From the NCBI RefSeq assembly GCF_019703515.2, contig NC_059351.1:20180001-20244000 (forward strand): DNA of 64,000 nt. The letters run 5' to 3'. Both the position numbers and the translations under genes were made by a program. This DNA is from Myxocyprinus asiaticus (Eukaryota > Chordata > Actinopteri > Cypriniformes > Catostomidae). Positions 12,480-25,520 of the stretch are shown piece after piece. Numbering within the stretch: position 1 is the first letter of the stretch; the number at the start of each line of letters is the position of its first letter. The notes under the pieces are model-generated. The model did not search any database, was not told where the DNA came from, and was given only the letters and a program-made list of their open reading frames with translations.

Positions 12480-12570
12480 TAAGAAGAAGAGAAGGGAAGA
12501 GAAGGGAAGGGAAGCGAAGGGAAGGGAGAGGAGAAGAGAAGAGAAGAGAAGAGAAGAGAAGAGAAGAAAA
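12480..12570. repeat. (GAAGA/GAAGG)n purine tract
   Basis: About 90 bp of pure purine repeats. In the transcript it reads (UUCUC)n/(CUUCC)n, an uninterrupted pyrimidine stretch 260-350 nt upstream of exon 5. Confidence 0.95.
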
Positions 12571-15348
12571 ATTTATTCTGAAGTTTAGGATGAAGTCTGC
12601 AGAACAGGAATAGTTTGTCACAGCTCCAGTAGAGAGAGTTTAGAGTTAAATACTTCACTGTAATTTTGCATATAAAGGCTTTTTTATTTGAATGTGTGTT
12701 TGAGGCGAGAGGTCTGTCTGTTATACTGAAGTGGGGATGTGACTGCTGTTTCTGTTAATGTGTCTCTCTGCATGTACAGTAAAAAGAGATGTGTGTGTGT
12801 GACCTCACACAGAGACCAGGCGAGCATGCGGTTTTAGTGATCACAGGCGATGAGAGAAAAAAGCAGCAGAAAAGTCGCAGCTCACAGCTGTGTGAATCCA
12901 TCAGCCACACTCATTCACACACACATCGACGTGCACACGAGGGGAGGAAGTCGCGCTGAAATCAGAGAGCGTGTCTGAGCGCTCTGAAGACGAGGCCAGC
13001 ACATCCACACACACAGACACACAGACAGGGAATATGTGGGGTGGCGACGGTCGTCAGATTCCCGACCGGAATAACGGACCAGCAGGGAATAAACCGGCCA
13101 CGACCACCAACACAAGAGTACAGCATGATACACACTCATATAAAACCACAATATAAAAACACACACACACTCTTTATACCAGCAAGACAAACAAAAACTA
13201 CACTAAACCGAAAGATTTCAAAATGTGTTCATATGGATACAAATAGGTATGTTTGGTAAAAGATACATGTTTAAACTAGGGGTGAAAAAAATTATTGTAT
13301 CATATTGTATCGTACAATACAACGCTCACTATACAATATCATATGTATCGTACGATACATAAACACATTATAATGTAATTAAATCCAAGCAGCGCACCAC
13401 TGAGAGCTGCAAAACATCTACTGAGGGGGCACCGAGCACTCACAGGAAAAACAGAGCAAAATATCTACAGTACACAGGCGAGAGGATCGATGGCAAATGG
13501 CAAGTAGATTGTAGCATTACAGCTTGTTGAATTTGCCATACAACGGTGTCATGTCCCGGTGCTACAGTACATCAAACATGCCGTTTTATTTACACCGACA
13601 TCACTGTGCAAATCGGTGCATTTGTGATGCAGAAACACAGCAGCAGCAAAGTTGCATTTAACAGCTATCTTCTCCCAGACGACACGGAGCATGACACTGA
13701 GCAAGACGCTCGTAAGTAACAAAAACAAAACAAGCTTATTAAAAAATCTGACAATGTAAGAAACCCGCGATTACATGACACTTATTATTCTCTGGTTTTG
13801 AGGTCGAAATGTAAACGGGTATGAGCACAACACTTGCGCACATGTTATAAGCCGCAAAAAATATTACGTGTGCCGACCGGTTTTTGCTCAAGCCACTAAA
13901 TATTATTGGATTATGTACATACATCATAAAACCAGAGGTCAGGTTCTTCTCGAGTTTTTTTTTTTTCACTAAAAAATATGGAAAGAAGTTTTTTCCTTGC
14001 TACAGTCACTTTAGCTTGATCACTGGGGGCTTTAAGACATTAAGGTATGACTTTCTATAAAGCTGCTTTGAAACTATGTTTATTGTGAAAAGTGATATAC
14101 AAATATAAATTAATTGAGTGCAGACAAACACATTTTTCTCAAGAAAAACATTTAAATTGTGAGTTCATACTAGTTTTTCTCATTACAATCAAACAGAATA
14201 ATGTCCTGGTTACTTGCGTAACCTCCGTTCCCTGATGGAGGGAACGAGACGTTGTGTCGATGTAGTGACACTAGGGGTCACTCTTGGGAGCCCGAGACAC
14301 CTCTGGTCTTTGATAAAAGGCCAATGAAAATTGGCGAGTGGTATTTGTATGCCACTCCCTCGGACATACGGGTATAAAAGGAGCTGGCGTGCAACCACTC
14401 ATTCAGGTTTTATGCTGAGGAGCCGAGACAAGGTCCGGCCATTTCAGCGGGTAGTTCAGCATTGTGGCAGGAGGGACACAGATTCCCTCCATCAGGGAAC
14501 GGAGGTTACGCAAGTAAGCAGGACGTTCCCTATCTGTCACTCACTCGACGTTGTGTCGATGTAGTGACACTAGAGGTCCCTATACAAAACGCCGCAACGG
14601 GCTGAACTGTGTTACGTGAACTGGCGGTGTGTGATGGGCAAACCACTGTGTGCCTCGTAGCCAGCGCACCAGGCCGACATGTAACCTCCCCCAACACTGT
14701 TATGAGTGTCGAACGGCCCTTTGGGACAAGTTGACTACCCAAAAGATAGAGACAGGCTAGCCCAGTCGTGGCCTTTTTTCCCTTCTTTTTTCCACTCCCT
14801 AAAAAAAAGGGGATTATCCGACTGGGCCGACCAGGTCTAGTCGGGAAGTGTCCCTCCAAGGGAAGGACACCGTGGAGACCACACCTCACCCAGAGAGAGG
14901 GGAGGTATTTAAGTGGAGATACGTCACATGGTCTTGCCGAGCTATGTCAGAAGTATGTCATGTGGAGAAGTCTCATGGAAGGTCCTACCCAATGGGGGAG
15001 GAGTTACTACAAATATGGACTTTTTGTCTGCCCAAGGAAGACGCAGTTTGCCAACAGGGAAACGAATTAACGGAAGATATACATCGCATGGGGTTACCTA
15101 CGGGGAACCGCCACATGCGGAGCACCTACCCCAGTACAGGGCTTTAGTTAGCATGTGTACTGGGCTGGCAGCGAGTCTCTTTGAAAACTCGACTGCCACA
15201 GGGCTCGGAGGAAGTCAACCAGGGAACACAGTTTGTGAACACTACTGGGAGTTAATGACGCATATTTTCAGCTCAGGAAAGGTGAAAGGCGCTATGTGCA
15301 AGCGATACACCCGGCCGGCTGTCTCGGACTTACCTGCTTGTATTGCGT

Positions 15349-16274
15349 GCCACTACATGGGACGAAAACCGGTTCCACCCGGAGGTTGTAGGGCCCAGGA
15401 GGCCGCTGCACCCCTGGTAGAATGGGCTCGTAGCCCTACCGGGGGCGGCACGTCCTGGGCGTGATATGCCATAATTATGGCGTCAATGAGCCACTGGGCG
15501 ATCCTCTGCTTGGAGACAGCGCTTCCTTTCCGCTGTCCACCAAAGCAGACAAAGAGTTAATCAGAGATTCTAAAGCTCTGCGTGCGATCCAAATAGATGC
15601 GTAAAGCATGCACCGGACACAGCAACATCAGGGCTGGGTCTGCCTCCTCCTGGGGCAGCGCTCGCAGATTCACCACCCGGTCCTTAAAAGGGGTCGTGGG
15701 AACCTTGGCACACAGCCCGGTCGGGGTCTCAGGATCACGTGAGAGTAGCCCGGACCGAACTCCAGGCACGTTTCGCTGACAGAGAACACTTGCAGGTCTC
15801 CTACCCTCTTGATGCAGTGAGCGCAGTCAGGAGGGCAGTCTTCAAGGAGATTGCCTTAAGCTCAGCTGACTGCAAAGGCTCAAAGGGGGCTCTCTGTAGA
15901 CCCTGAAGAACTACAGAGAGGTCCCATGAGGGAACGAGGCGCGGTCTGGAGTGGTTCAGCTTCCTGGTCCCTCTCAGGAACCTGATGATCAGGTTGTGCT
16001 TCCCTAAGGACTTACTGTCCACTGTGTCATGGTGTGCTGCTATAGCGGCTATGTACACCTTCAAGGTGGAAGGGGACAGCCGCCCTTCCAACCTGTCCTG
16101 CAGGAAGGAAAGCACCAATCTGTATGTGCATCTCTGGGGGTCTTCCCGTCGGGAAGAACACCACTTAGTGAACAGACACCAGCTGGGTGCGCAGGAGCGG
16201 AGAGACCGCCGCTGGAGCGCCAATCCTGCAAGGATAAAAAGGTGGACGGTGGTTGTGATGACGGCCGTGCACAC
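15349..16274 (-). pseudogene. DIRS tyrosine recombinase, frameshifted
   Basis: The N-terminal core-binding part reads LSPSTLKVYIAAIAAHHDTV, then SLGKHNLIIRFLRGTRKLN and LSVVLQGLQRAPFEPL. Around 15800 a frame change passes through KRVGDLQ, the family's box I arginine region. Further on, VHALRIYLDRT is followed by another frame change near 15560. The last part, GLRAHSTRGAAASWAL near 15430-15390, carries the H-x-x-R of box II. At least two frame breaks make it non-functional. In the intact family this enzyme integrates circular cDNA. Confidence 0.85.
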
Positions 16275-16309
16275 CGGTTATGTGACCCAGGGAACAGAGA
16301 AAACTGCTC

Positions 16310-16962
16310 CTAGACGGTGTCGCCGAATAGGCCAACCTGGGAGATAGGGGCAGCAAGGAACCGTGCCTTTTCAGCCTCACCCATCTCGACCAGGTTGTGC
16401 CAAAGGTGGCACTCGTGGACCACTAAGGTGGACATCACCCTCCCGAGAGACCGCGCCATGACCTTCGTCACCCGGAGAGTGAGGTCGGTCGCCGAGCGCA
16501 GTTCCTGCATCAAATCTGAGGCGGAACTACCCTCGTGCAGTTCTTTTAGCGCCTTGGCTTGGTGGACCTGCAGGAGAGCCATGGTGTGCAGGGCAGAGGT
16601 GGCTTGTCCAGCAGCTCTGTAGGCTTTGGCCGTCAGGGATGACGTGAACCTACAGGCCTTGGATGGGAGCTTTGGGTGTCCGCACCAGGTGGCGGCACTC
16701 TGCGGGCATAGGTGCACCTTATCCACCGGGGGAATCACCGAATAGCCCCTGGCCTCCCCGTCATCGAGGTAGTGAGGATCGCCCCCAGTGCTAGCCGCGA
16801 CCGCAACGTTGTCATGGTCATGTTCTCGCAGTGAGTACATGATCCATCCACGAATGCTGTCTGCGCGTGGGTCGCGCCCAGACACGAAAGACAGCGATCG
16901 TGACCATCTGAAGTTGAGAGGTAACGACCGCAACCAGGAATAACACACAAACGGAAAGGCAT
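16310..16962 (-). pseudogene. DIRS gag-like ORF1 protein
   Basis: It starts with a cysteine/histidine cluster (CVIPGCGRYLSTSDGHDRCL, then CLGATHAQTAFVDGSCTHCE), a zinc-binding head also found in the second DIRS copy at 48.3 kb (ATGCGRYLSSSDTHEICLEC). The rest contains the SLTAKAYRAAGQATSALHTM segment and ends ISQVGLFGDTV. A frame change separates the zinc head (16735-16962) from the remainder (16310 onwards). The protein is presumed to coat the element's RNA. Confidence 0.75.
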
Positions 16963-17836
16963 CTTTAAAAAGATGCGTCTTTAAAAAGACGTTCCGTGTG
17001 TGCTGCTCTTTTAGAGAAATATACTCTTTTAGAAAAATATAATTTTTTCTGCCGAAGCTCCCAGGGGCGTTCTCTGCAGTGCACCAGTGCAGGGGAGGAA
17101 GAAGCCACTGAAAGTCGCCGTCAGATCCAGCAGAGGTGAATGAACAGTCAGCTCAGGAAACATCGACCATTTGGCTCTGAAGAGAAAATCTGAATGAGTG
17201 TTTGCACGCCAGCTCCTTTTATACCCGTATGTCCGGGGGAGTGGCATGCAAATACCACTCGCCAATTTTCATTGGCCTTTTATCAAAGACCAGAGGTGTC
17301 TCAGGCTCCCAAGAGTGACCCCTAGTGTCACTACATCGACACAACATCGAGTGAGTGACAGATAGGGAAATGCAGTTATATTGTTTAATTTACTTTATTG
17401 TAGAGCTCTACTTTTTGTTGCCAATGTCAGACACTGTTGTGTCATTTATGATTTAAAAAACATTTATGCTGAATCCTTGAATAAGTTTGAGTGAAACATT
17501 TGTAGGTGCTGTTTTTTTATTGTTTTGTTTTTTAATCGTATTGTATCGTATTGTGAAATTTGTGTATCATTACATGCCTAGTTTAAACTTAATTTTAAGG
17601 ACAGCCATGGCACCTTAACACTAATAAACCTAACAATTATAATTAGGACTGTCAGTTGATAAAAATGTTTTTTATCGAATTTATCATGATATGTAAATGT
17701 ATTACTCTAATTAATATCAGTTAATCGCAGATATAAATAAATGCAGATAAAGGCTCTCAAATAACATTAAATAAATGTATAATGATTAAATAATTATAAA
17801 TAGTTATATTTAAATAAATAAATATGTATGTATATA

Positions 17837-19462
17837 CAGTTGTGCTCAAAAGTTTGCATACCCTTGGAGAATTGGTAATATGTAAATATATTTTTAAACA
17901 TTTTTAAAGAAAACATGAGTGAGCAGGCAAAACACATTTATTTTATTTCTTATGGGATTCATATTCAGTTGTAGGTTATAACAGAATGGCACAATCATAA
18001 AACAAAACATGGCAACAAAGAAAAAAATGAAATGACCCGTTCAAAAGTCTGCATACCCTTAGTTCTTAATACTGTGTATTGCCCCCTTTAGCATCAATGA
18101 CAGCGTGCAGTCTTTTGTAATAGTTGTCTATGAGGCCCCAAATTCTTGCAGGTGGTATAGGTACCCATTTGTCTTGGCAACATGCCTCCAGGTCATGCAA
18201 AGTCTTTGGTAGTCTTGCATGAACCGCACATTTGTGATCTCCCCAGAGTGGCTCGATGATATGAAGGTCAGGAGACTGTGATGGCCACTCCAGAACCTTC
18301 ACCTTTTTCTGCCATAACCACTGGAGGGTCATCTTGGCCTTGTGCTTAGGGTCATTGTCATGCTGGAATGTCCAAGAGCGTCCCATGTGCAGCTTTCGTG
18401 CAGAAGAATGCAAATTATCTGCCAGTATTTTCTGATAACATGCTGCATTCATCTTGTCATCAATTTTCACAAGATTCCCCATGCCTTTAGAGCTCACACA
18501 CCCCCAAAACATCAGTGAGCCACCACCATGCTTCACAGTGGGGATGATAGGCCTTGTTGACACCTCTCCAAACATAGCGCTTATGGTTGTGACCATAAAG
18601 CTCTATTTTGGTCTCGTCACTCCAAATTACAGTGTGCCAGAAGATGTGAGGCATGTCAAGGTGTTGTCGGGCATATTGTAACCGGGCTTTTTTGTGGCAT
18701 TGGTGCAGTAAAGGCTTCTTTCTGGCAACTCGATCCATGCAGCTCATTTATGTTCAAGTATCGTCGTATTGTGCTCCTTGAAACAACCACACTGTCTTTT
18801 CTAGAGCAGCCTGTATTTCTCCTGAGGTTACCTGTGGGTTTTTCTTTGTATCCCGAACAATTCTTCTGGCAGTTGTGGCTGAAATCTTTCTTGGTCTACC
18901 TGACCTTGGCTTGGTATCAAGAGATCCCCGAATTTTCCACTTCTTAATAAGTGATTGAACATTACTGACTGGTATTTTCAAGGCTTTGGATATCTTTTTA
19001 TATCCTTTTCCATCTTTATAAATTTCCATTTCCTTGTTACGCAGGTCTTTTGACAGTTCTTTTCTGCTCCCCATGGCTCAGTATCTAGCCTATTCAGTGC
19101 ATCCACGTGAGAGCTAACAAACTCATTGACTATTTATACACAGACACTAATCGCAATTTAAAAAGCCCCAGGAGTCGGAATTTAACCTTTAATTGCCATT
19201 TAAACCTGTGTGTGTCACCTTGTGTGTCTGTAACAAGGCCAAACATTCAAGGGTATGTAAACTTTTGATCAGGGCCATTTGGGTGATTTCTGTTATCATT
19301 ATGATTTAAAAAGGAGCCAAACAACTATGTGATAATAAATGGCTTCATATAATCACAATCCTTAAATAAAAGACAGTATTTTGAATGATCAGTCATATTT
19401 TTAAAATCAATGCCAAAATTTCACAATTTCTGACAGGGTATGCAAACTTTTGAGCACAATTG
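17837..19462 (-). mobile_element. Tc1/mariner element with complete ends
   Basis: The left end 'cagttgtgctcaaaagtttg' follows a TA at 17835-17836. The right end 'caaacttttgagcacaattg' stops at 19462 and is its inverted copy with one mismatch. At 1626 bp it is full length for the family. The transposase lies on the minus strand. Confidence 0.9.
18066..19074 (-). pseudogene. Tc1 transposase, frame-broken
   Basis: The N-terminal paired-like DNA-binding part starts MGSRKELSKDLRNKEMEIYK and includes the GRP-type hook in SGRPRKISATTAR. The first catalytic Asp lies in VIWSDETKIELYG, the second in FQHDNDPKHKAK, and the terminal Glu in SPDLHIIEPLW (spacing consistent with DD34E). The reading frame changes near 18750 and again near 18590, so the protein is not made as one piece. 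The family cuts and pastes DNA at TA sites. Confidence 0.85.
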
Positions 19463-19474
19463 TGTAATATAATA

Positions 19475-19477
<3 letters not shown>

Positions 19478-19548
<71 letters not shown>
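19478..19548. repeat. (AT)n microsatellite
   Basis: A run of about 70 bp of TA just outside the right end of the Tc1 element and inside the host hAT element. Confidence 0.95.
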
Positions 19549-19551
<3 letters not shown>

Positions 19552-20265
19552 AGAGAATTAAAATGCATTACATGATAGTGGCAGACAAGTAAATTGATGA
19601 GACAATACAAAAAGTGGATTTAGAAGGCAATATATATATATTTTTTCAATATTATTGACAATAAGCCTATGATTGGCTATCAGCAATCCATTTTGCAACT
19701 GAATTCATCAATCTTTCAGAGATACATTTATTATGAGGGCTTTAGGACATGTCAATGTACGCACTTTTGGAGTGTCTTACTTTGGTTGTGTCGCATCATA
19801 AACACAGCGTTTTTAGGTTGCTATGTCAAGTTAAACACTTTAAAACTTAGAAAAACAAGATTGCATGATCCCTGCATTCAGAATTGCACTTTGGCCTGCA
19901 GTGTTTAAACGCAAGAACGCATCCTCAACTTGTGCTGTCTTTTGTTGGTAAGTGTGGTTTGTTCTCTGTAGAGCTGTGTATTGCCTATACAGCTGGAGTT
20001 TCGTTTACTGCGCCCTGATGAAAACACGTGGTCCTTCAAGCTTGAACTGCTCTGATGGTAGGACTATTCTTACAGTCTGGGGACATTATTATCTTTTTAC
20101 GCATTCTTTTTTATATAATTAACTGCACTGAATTAACACGTTAAATTGACATTCCTTATTATAATTTTAAAAAAGTAATATAATTTATGTATCAATTTGG
20201 TAAAATAAAATTCATGTCTTAGTATTTCATATTTATGAAACTGTTTTAAACAAAAACAATGCTAC

Positions 20266-20420
20266 TTTCAAAAAAGTACCATGGTATTTTTTTGAAGCAC
20301 CTTGGAGTACAATGTAAATACTATGGTACACAAATAGTAAAGATTCACTGCCATAATAAATATTAAAGTACCATGGTATTACTGTCTGTGCAATGGTACT
20401 GCCACAGTACTTACTATATT
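20266..20420. repeat. Short ACCATGG-type array
   Basis: Several diverged units: 'gtaccatggtatttttttga', 'gtaccatggtattac' and 'caatggtactgccacagtac'. Same family as 5715-6610 and 23060-23810. Confidence 0.6.
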
Positions 20421-20495
20421 TTAGGGGCATTAAAACCGTTCAGTCAACAAACGTACTGAAAATCTCTAGTATGGTTTGTTTGCGGACACCACTAG

Positions 20496-20794
<299 letters not shown>

Positions 20795-23059
20795 TTAGCA
20801 TATTTTCTTTGGAATTTACAGTATTTATTATTTCATGTAGTATGTAAATGATGTGTTCAAGATGCATATATACAGAATGAATTCTTGTCTTCATAAACAG
20901 CTAGACAAAGTGCAACGGAATCGAACGCAGGAGTCTCAAGATGCGCATATTGTGCGAGGTGCAAAAAATACTGTGAGAATTTATAAATTGCCTTTGTTGT
21001 GTCTTTAAATGCATCGAGTTGAGACAGTACAGCAGAGTCTCAGGCCAATGACCAGGTCATGTGACCGCATCCCTAAATAAACAGAGAACGGAACTGTGAC
21101 TGCAATAATACAAAGTCAGACAGAATTCACTCCTCATAAATGTACACATGCATAGAGAGTCTCAAAATACTGAACACACATGCATGTGTATACAGATCCA
21201 CTTGTAAACATCAATACACCCTCTTAAAAATAAACATTCAATCTTGCAATACCTGTCAAGAAAATGTCTGGATCATATTCCTGAAAATCAACAGACATAA
21301 ATGAGGCCTATTTTAGGGCCGCTACTTTTTTTGCTTAGTGATATTATTTTCATTCTTATTCTTTTACATAAGTACTGTCTACATTACAATTAAAATTTTG
21401 AAAAGAAACCACACGTTAATTTACAAGTTGTGTAAACTACTTGAGGGAAAATGTTCACCTGTTGCCAAATTTACCTGCCAGTAGAAATAACAGTATCAAT
21501 GGTAAGCTCATTGTGCTTTCCATTTTGTTCAGTATCAGGCAGTACATTGAAAAAAATGACAAGTACTGTCATTATTTACTTTATTATAGATATTACAAAA
21601 ACCTTTCATGTTTGGTTTGAAGTCTTTCAGATAATGAACATTTAGTTATGTGCTAGTGTTGCAAAACTTCAGAAGTTGAATTTGCGTCGCAGCTAGGACA
21701 CGGTACAGGTATCAAACTCGGGGCACATCGATGCGGTTCAGGCGGCAGACAGTACACACAAAAGTTACCAAGGTTTTTCCCTACTTCAAGACTGAACAAG
21801 GCTAGAGTAAATAATATGTGTCCTCTGATAATGATTTGGGTCGAATTTAATGGAAAATATGCGAGTTGCGCTCCGTGCCGCGGCAGAAATTTGAGCAGTC
21901 TCCGGAGTCATAGCTGGGCACCGCCGGCAGATGTCGAGAGGCAGCGGTGGTGTGTGCACCTTAATGGAAAAGAGTTGTTTCGAATTTTAGAATGCATCAT
22001 GTCATCATGTCGTTAATTCAAACTCAAACTGTCAAAAAAGTTAAATGTAAACAAACACAGGGATTTTAAATTTACTCGCTCTCTTGCATTTCTAGCTAGC
22101 TGGCTGTTTGTTGTGAGGTCTGTAAAACCTGTAAACCTCAAGCTTTGAAAACTTTTTTAAGCATTAAGGCCAGGCTTTGTCAAGCCAACATACCTATCTA
22201 ATTATAATATTACAATTCGATTTGACATTTTTGCACAGATTTATAATGAGCTTGTCATGTTGTGACTGATATCATGCTCTGAAACAGAGTGAATGCCTTA
22301 CTAAAACAATAATTCGTCTTTTTAAAATAGCATGCAAGCGCTTTAGTCTGACTGAAATCGTACCATTTTTGCAAAATCAGACTAACAGACCTTGAAAACG
22401 CCATTATAGCTCCACATAGGCCAGCATGTATACATGTTAATCGGACCACAATTGACCTGAATGTTGTGGGTACTGGGGTCTGTACCCACAATTCCTCATG
22501 CATGTTTAGCATGTTACTCATCGCTATGACGATGAGATGGACTCCAGGGAGACAGCAGCTTGTGTGCCAATGGCGGGTTTAAGTTACACGCTACTAAACG
22601 GGCCTAACCAAGCCAGCCAATGCAGGGTACAGCTACACACACACAAACACACATGCTTGTTGTGATTCAACCCAAAAAATAAAGCTGGGAAAAACTCCAA
22701 ACTGTTCACAAAAATCTGACAAACTCAGATGTGCGCACACACAATACACCTACAAATACAAGCAATGCCAAGGATCAGCACTCTAGTCCGACCACACACA
22801 CCCTGCCCTTGCCAGTTGCTATTCTAAGCACAGTCGCTGTGACAACACACTCTACTTCTGTCTGAAATGATCTCACCTCACACACACACACACACAATCA
22901 CTAACATTTATACGTAAACAGCCACATTTATCCATTACTAATCGCATTACATTCATGCAAAACTTACTTACAGTAGTAATACATCTTGTTCCTTATAAAC
23001 AGCTCAACTATAACATACTGCATTGCTATTCTGCATTTGTCATACAACAAATAATATTA

Positions 23060-23810
23060 TACTTACAAAAATTACCAGGGCATTACTGTGCTTTTTGGAT
23101 ATGGTACCATGATAACAATGATTTTTTTTGGGACAAGTACCATGGTATTACCATGTTTTTTTGAATAAGGTACTATGGTAATACTGTGATTTTTTCACAT
23201 GGTGGCATGTATCATGGTAATACTGTGTTTTTGTACATGATAATGCAGTGATATTATTGAAGTACCTAGAGTACAATGATATTTGTGAAAGTACTATGGT
23301 ATTACCATATTTTTGGGATATGGTCCCAAAGTAGTACCATATTTTTTTCACATGGTGCCATGTATCACAGTAATACTGTGTTTTCTGGACATGTACCATG
23401 ATAGGACAGTGATATTCTTTGAAGTATCTTGGAGTACCATGGTATGTGTTGGAAGAACCACGGTATTACCATGGTTTTTTGGACAACGCATCATGACAAT
23501 ACCATATTTTTGGACATGTAGTGCCATGGTAATAACATTGTACTATATTAAGTATCTTGACATACCATGTAAATACCAAGATATATAAATATGTTAATCA
23601 TTAAGTACTGTACCATGGTATATATATCAAAATACCATAGAATTATCATGGTTGTTCTGACATTTTACCATGATTTTTTTTTTCATATACTATGGTAAAA
23701 CCATGGTATATTTACAAGTACATTGGAGTACCATGTAAATACCATGGTATTTAAATCACTCAGTACTGTGTTACAGTATATCAAAGTACCATAGTATGTC
23801 ACAGTACTTC
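23060..23810. repeat. ACCATGG-type tandem array
   Basis: About 20 degenerate units with 'gtaccatggtattaccatgt', 'ttttggacatgtaccatg' and 'gaagtaccttggagtac' types. It is the same family as the array in intron 6. Confidence 0.75.
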
Positions 23811-25179
23811 TTTCTTTGTAAGGGTCTATTTGAGTTTTAAGATATAAAGAACTCTCGTATCAAAAAGGAAAATTAGCAAATGCAAAACAGGGATTCCTCT
23901 GTTCCTCTGTCTACAATAACTACAAAAACTTCTGTATCTAGTATCTGGATGGGAGATATCCAGTTTGAGAAAAGCAGACAGTCACTGTCCACAGATCCAA
24001 GAAGTACATGCCGTTCTTCAGGGGATGTCCCAAAACTGAGTTTGTGTGTGGGGGATTTGCTTATAATTTGTTTATAAGTGTGTTGGAGGGTATTGCATGG
24101 TGTACACATGGACAATAAGTCAAACTGACAAAACAAGAAAGTGTATTTTGTGCATACTGTGTGTCTCAGGATGTCACACTACAAAAATCTTTATTTATTC
24201 ATTTATTTATTTTTAAATCAGTGTGTGTCTAGTTTTCCAGTAAAAACATCTAAACCTCCTTAAAACAAAAGATTGCCAATAGGACAGTAAAAATAAATGA
24301 TATTCAATCTATATTCTCAGAAAACAATTCCAAATATCTTGTTTTGGGGATATTTAGATATTTTTACTGGAAAACAAAAATTAAAAATACAGATTAAGAT
24401 TATTTTTTTGCAGCTCAAGTGAATCAACAGACTGCGATGCTGCGAAAACAACAAAGATGAATGGATATAAAAGAGAAAGACACACAGATGCAGTCTTTGA
24501 TGTCTTATCTACATGTCTTAACTGATCAAAAACCATAAGTACTCCACCACAGTAGCAATAAAGAGTGAGTAGATGTGTGTGGGTGTGTGTAGTTTACATT
24601 TCTCTCTTACTTAATGTGCTCTCTAGATTTTTTTAACCCGCACTCTTTTCTGGCACTAACCCTAATCACTTCCATCACTGTAAAGTGCAGCTGCTCTCCC
24701 TCCCCAATACACACACACACACATACACACACCATAAGCATCGCTCTTATAAACAGTCTGTGTGGATGTGCATGTCAGAAATGCACTAGTGTGTGCACAT
24801 TCTGTCCGAAACAAGGATCTTTATTCAGCAGAATTGAACATGGGGGGGGGGTGGGATGGGTCATAAACTCACAAACATAAGATGCCATTCACACAATTTA
24901 AAATTTTCAGTGCATACTGTCTACGATCAATGGTATGTGAGCACAGTTACAATCACTGACTTAGTTCCCAAATCCTGTCTTTTTCTCTATTACACATGTG
25001 TGATCAAATGAAGACAAAGATAAGAGGGAATGGGATAAAAGAGTGTGTTAACATTTGTCTTTTTATCTCAAGTCAGGGCATGTACAGTAGGTTTAAGGCA
25101 GCAGTGTTGGCATTGAGGACTATATCAGCGAAATCACAATGGGCCTAGAATAGAGCCTTGTGGGACACCACATTTCCCA

Positions 25180-25520
25180 GAAGATGCGTGTGTGTGTGTG
25201 TGTGTGGGGGGGGGGGCAGGTTTAAGTGGTTTACGAGGATTTTTTTAGGTTACAAACTGGTCATTACAAGGGTATTATGCTATAAATGTGGTTTATGAGG
25301 ACATTTCTAGTGTCCCCATAATTCAAAGCGCTTAAAAAAATATACTAAACTATGTTTTATTGAAAATGTAAAAATGCAGAAAGTTTTTTTGTGAGGGTTA
25401 GGTTTAGGGGTAGGGTTAGGCGATAGAATCTATAGTTTGTAAAGTATAAAAATCATTATGTCTATGGAGAGTCCTCATAATGATAGCTGCACCAACATGT
25501 GTGTGTGTGTGTGTTTGTGT
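25180..25520. repeat. Dispersed repeat flanked by (GT)n and poly-G
   Basis: (GT)n and a G-run (25188-25216) are followed by 'aggttacaaactggtcatta', 'ggtttatgaggacatttcta', 'ggttaggtttaggggtaggg' and 'tctatggagagtcctcataa', then another (GT)n (25499-25520). An inverted copy with the same arrangement lies at 62880-63215. Confidence 0.75.

Larger units (their letters stand above)
14205..17372 (-). mobile_element. DIRS1-type tyrosine-recombinase retrotransposon, internally deleted (keeps gag and YR)
   Basis: Inverted terminal repeats of about 160-170 bp face each other (about 14248-14405 and 17170-17345) and share 'gacactaggggtcactcttg', 'ggccaatgaaaattggcgag' and a TATA box in 'catacgggtataaaaggag'. 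A further region at 14485-14585 repeats both ends, like the internal complementary region of DIRS elements that is used for circle formation. Coding remnants on the minus strand are a gag-like zinc-finger frame and then a tyrosine recombinase. The RT-RNase H block that should lie between them is missing. DIRS elements make no target duplication. Confidence 0.85.
13269..17588. mobile_element. hAT element with 8-bp target duplication, interrupted by a DIRS insertion
   Basis: The target duplication 'gtttaaac' lies at 13269-13276 and again at 17581-17588. The element itself (13277-17580) starts TAGGGGTG and ends GCATGCCTA, and both ends are followed inwards by 'attgtatc' / 'gatacacaaatttc'-type sequence. 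An 8-bp duplication with a TAGGG...CCTA end pair fits the hAT superfamily. Without the DIRS insertion it would be about 1.1 kb, so it is probably non-autonomous. Confidence 0.8.
17636..20165. mobile_element. hAT element with 8-bp target duplication, interrupted by Tc1
   Basis: The duplication 'attataat' is found at 17636-17643 and 20158-20165. The element starts TAGGACTGTCAGTTGATAA (17644) and ends 'cgttaaattgacattcctt' (20157), whose complement AAGGAATGTCAATTTAACG matches the start. The interior has the 'atcgaatttatcatgat' type of sequence seen in this family. Subtracting the Tc1 insertion leaves about 0.9 kb with no transposase. Confidence 0.75.

Noticed and set aside
12915..13259. Frames rich in Thr/His/Ser around 13 kb as a coding exon
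   Set aside because: They arise from CA-rich low-complexity DNA, and no splice pattern connects them to runx1.
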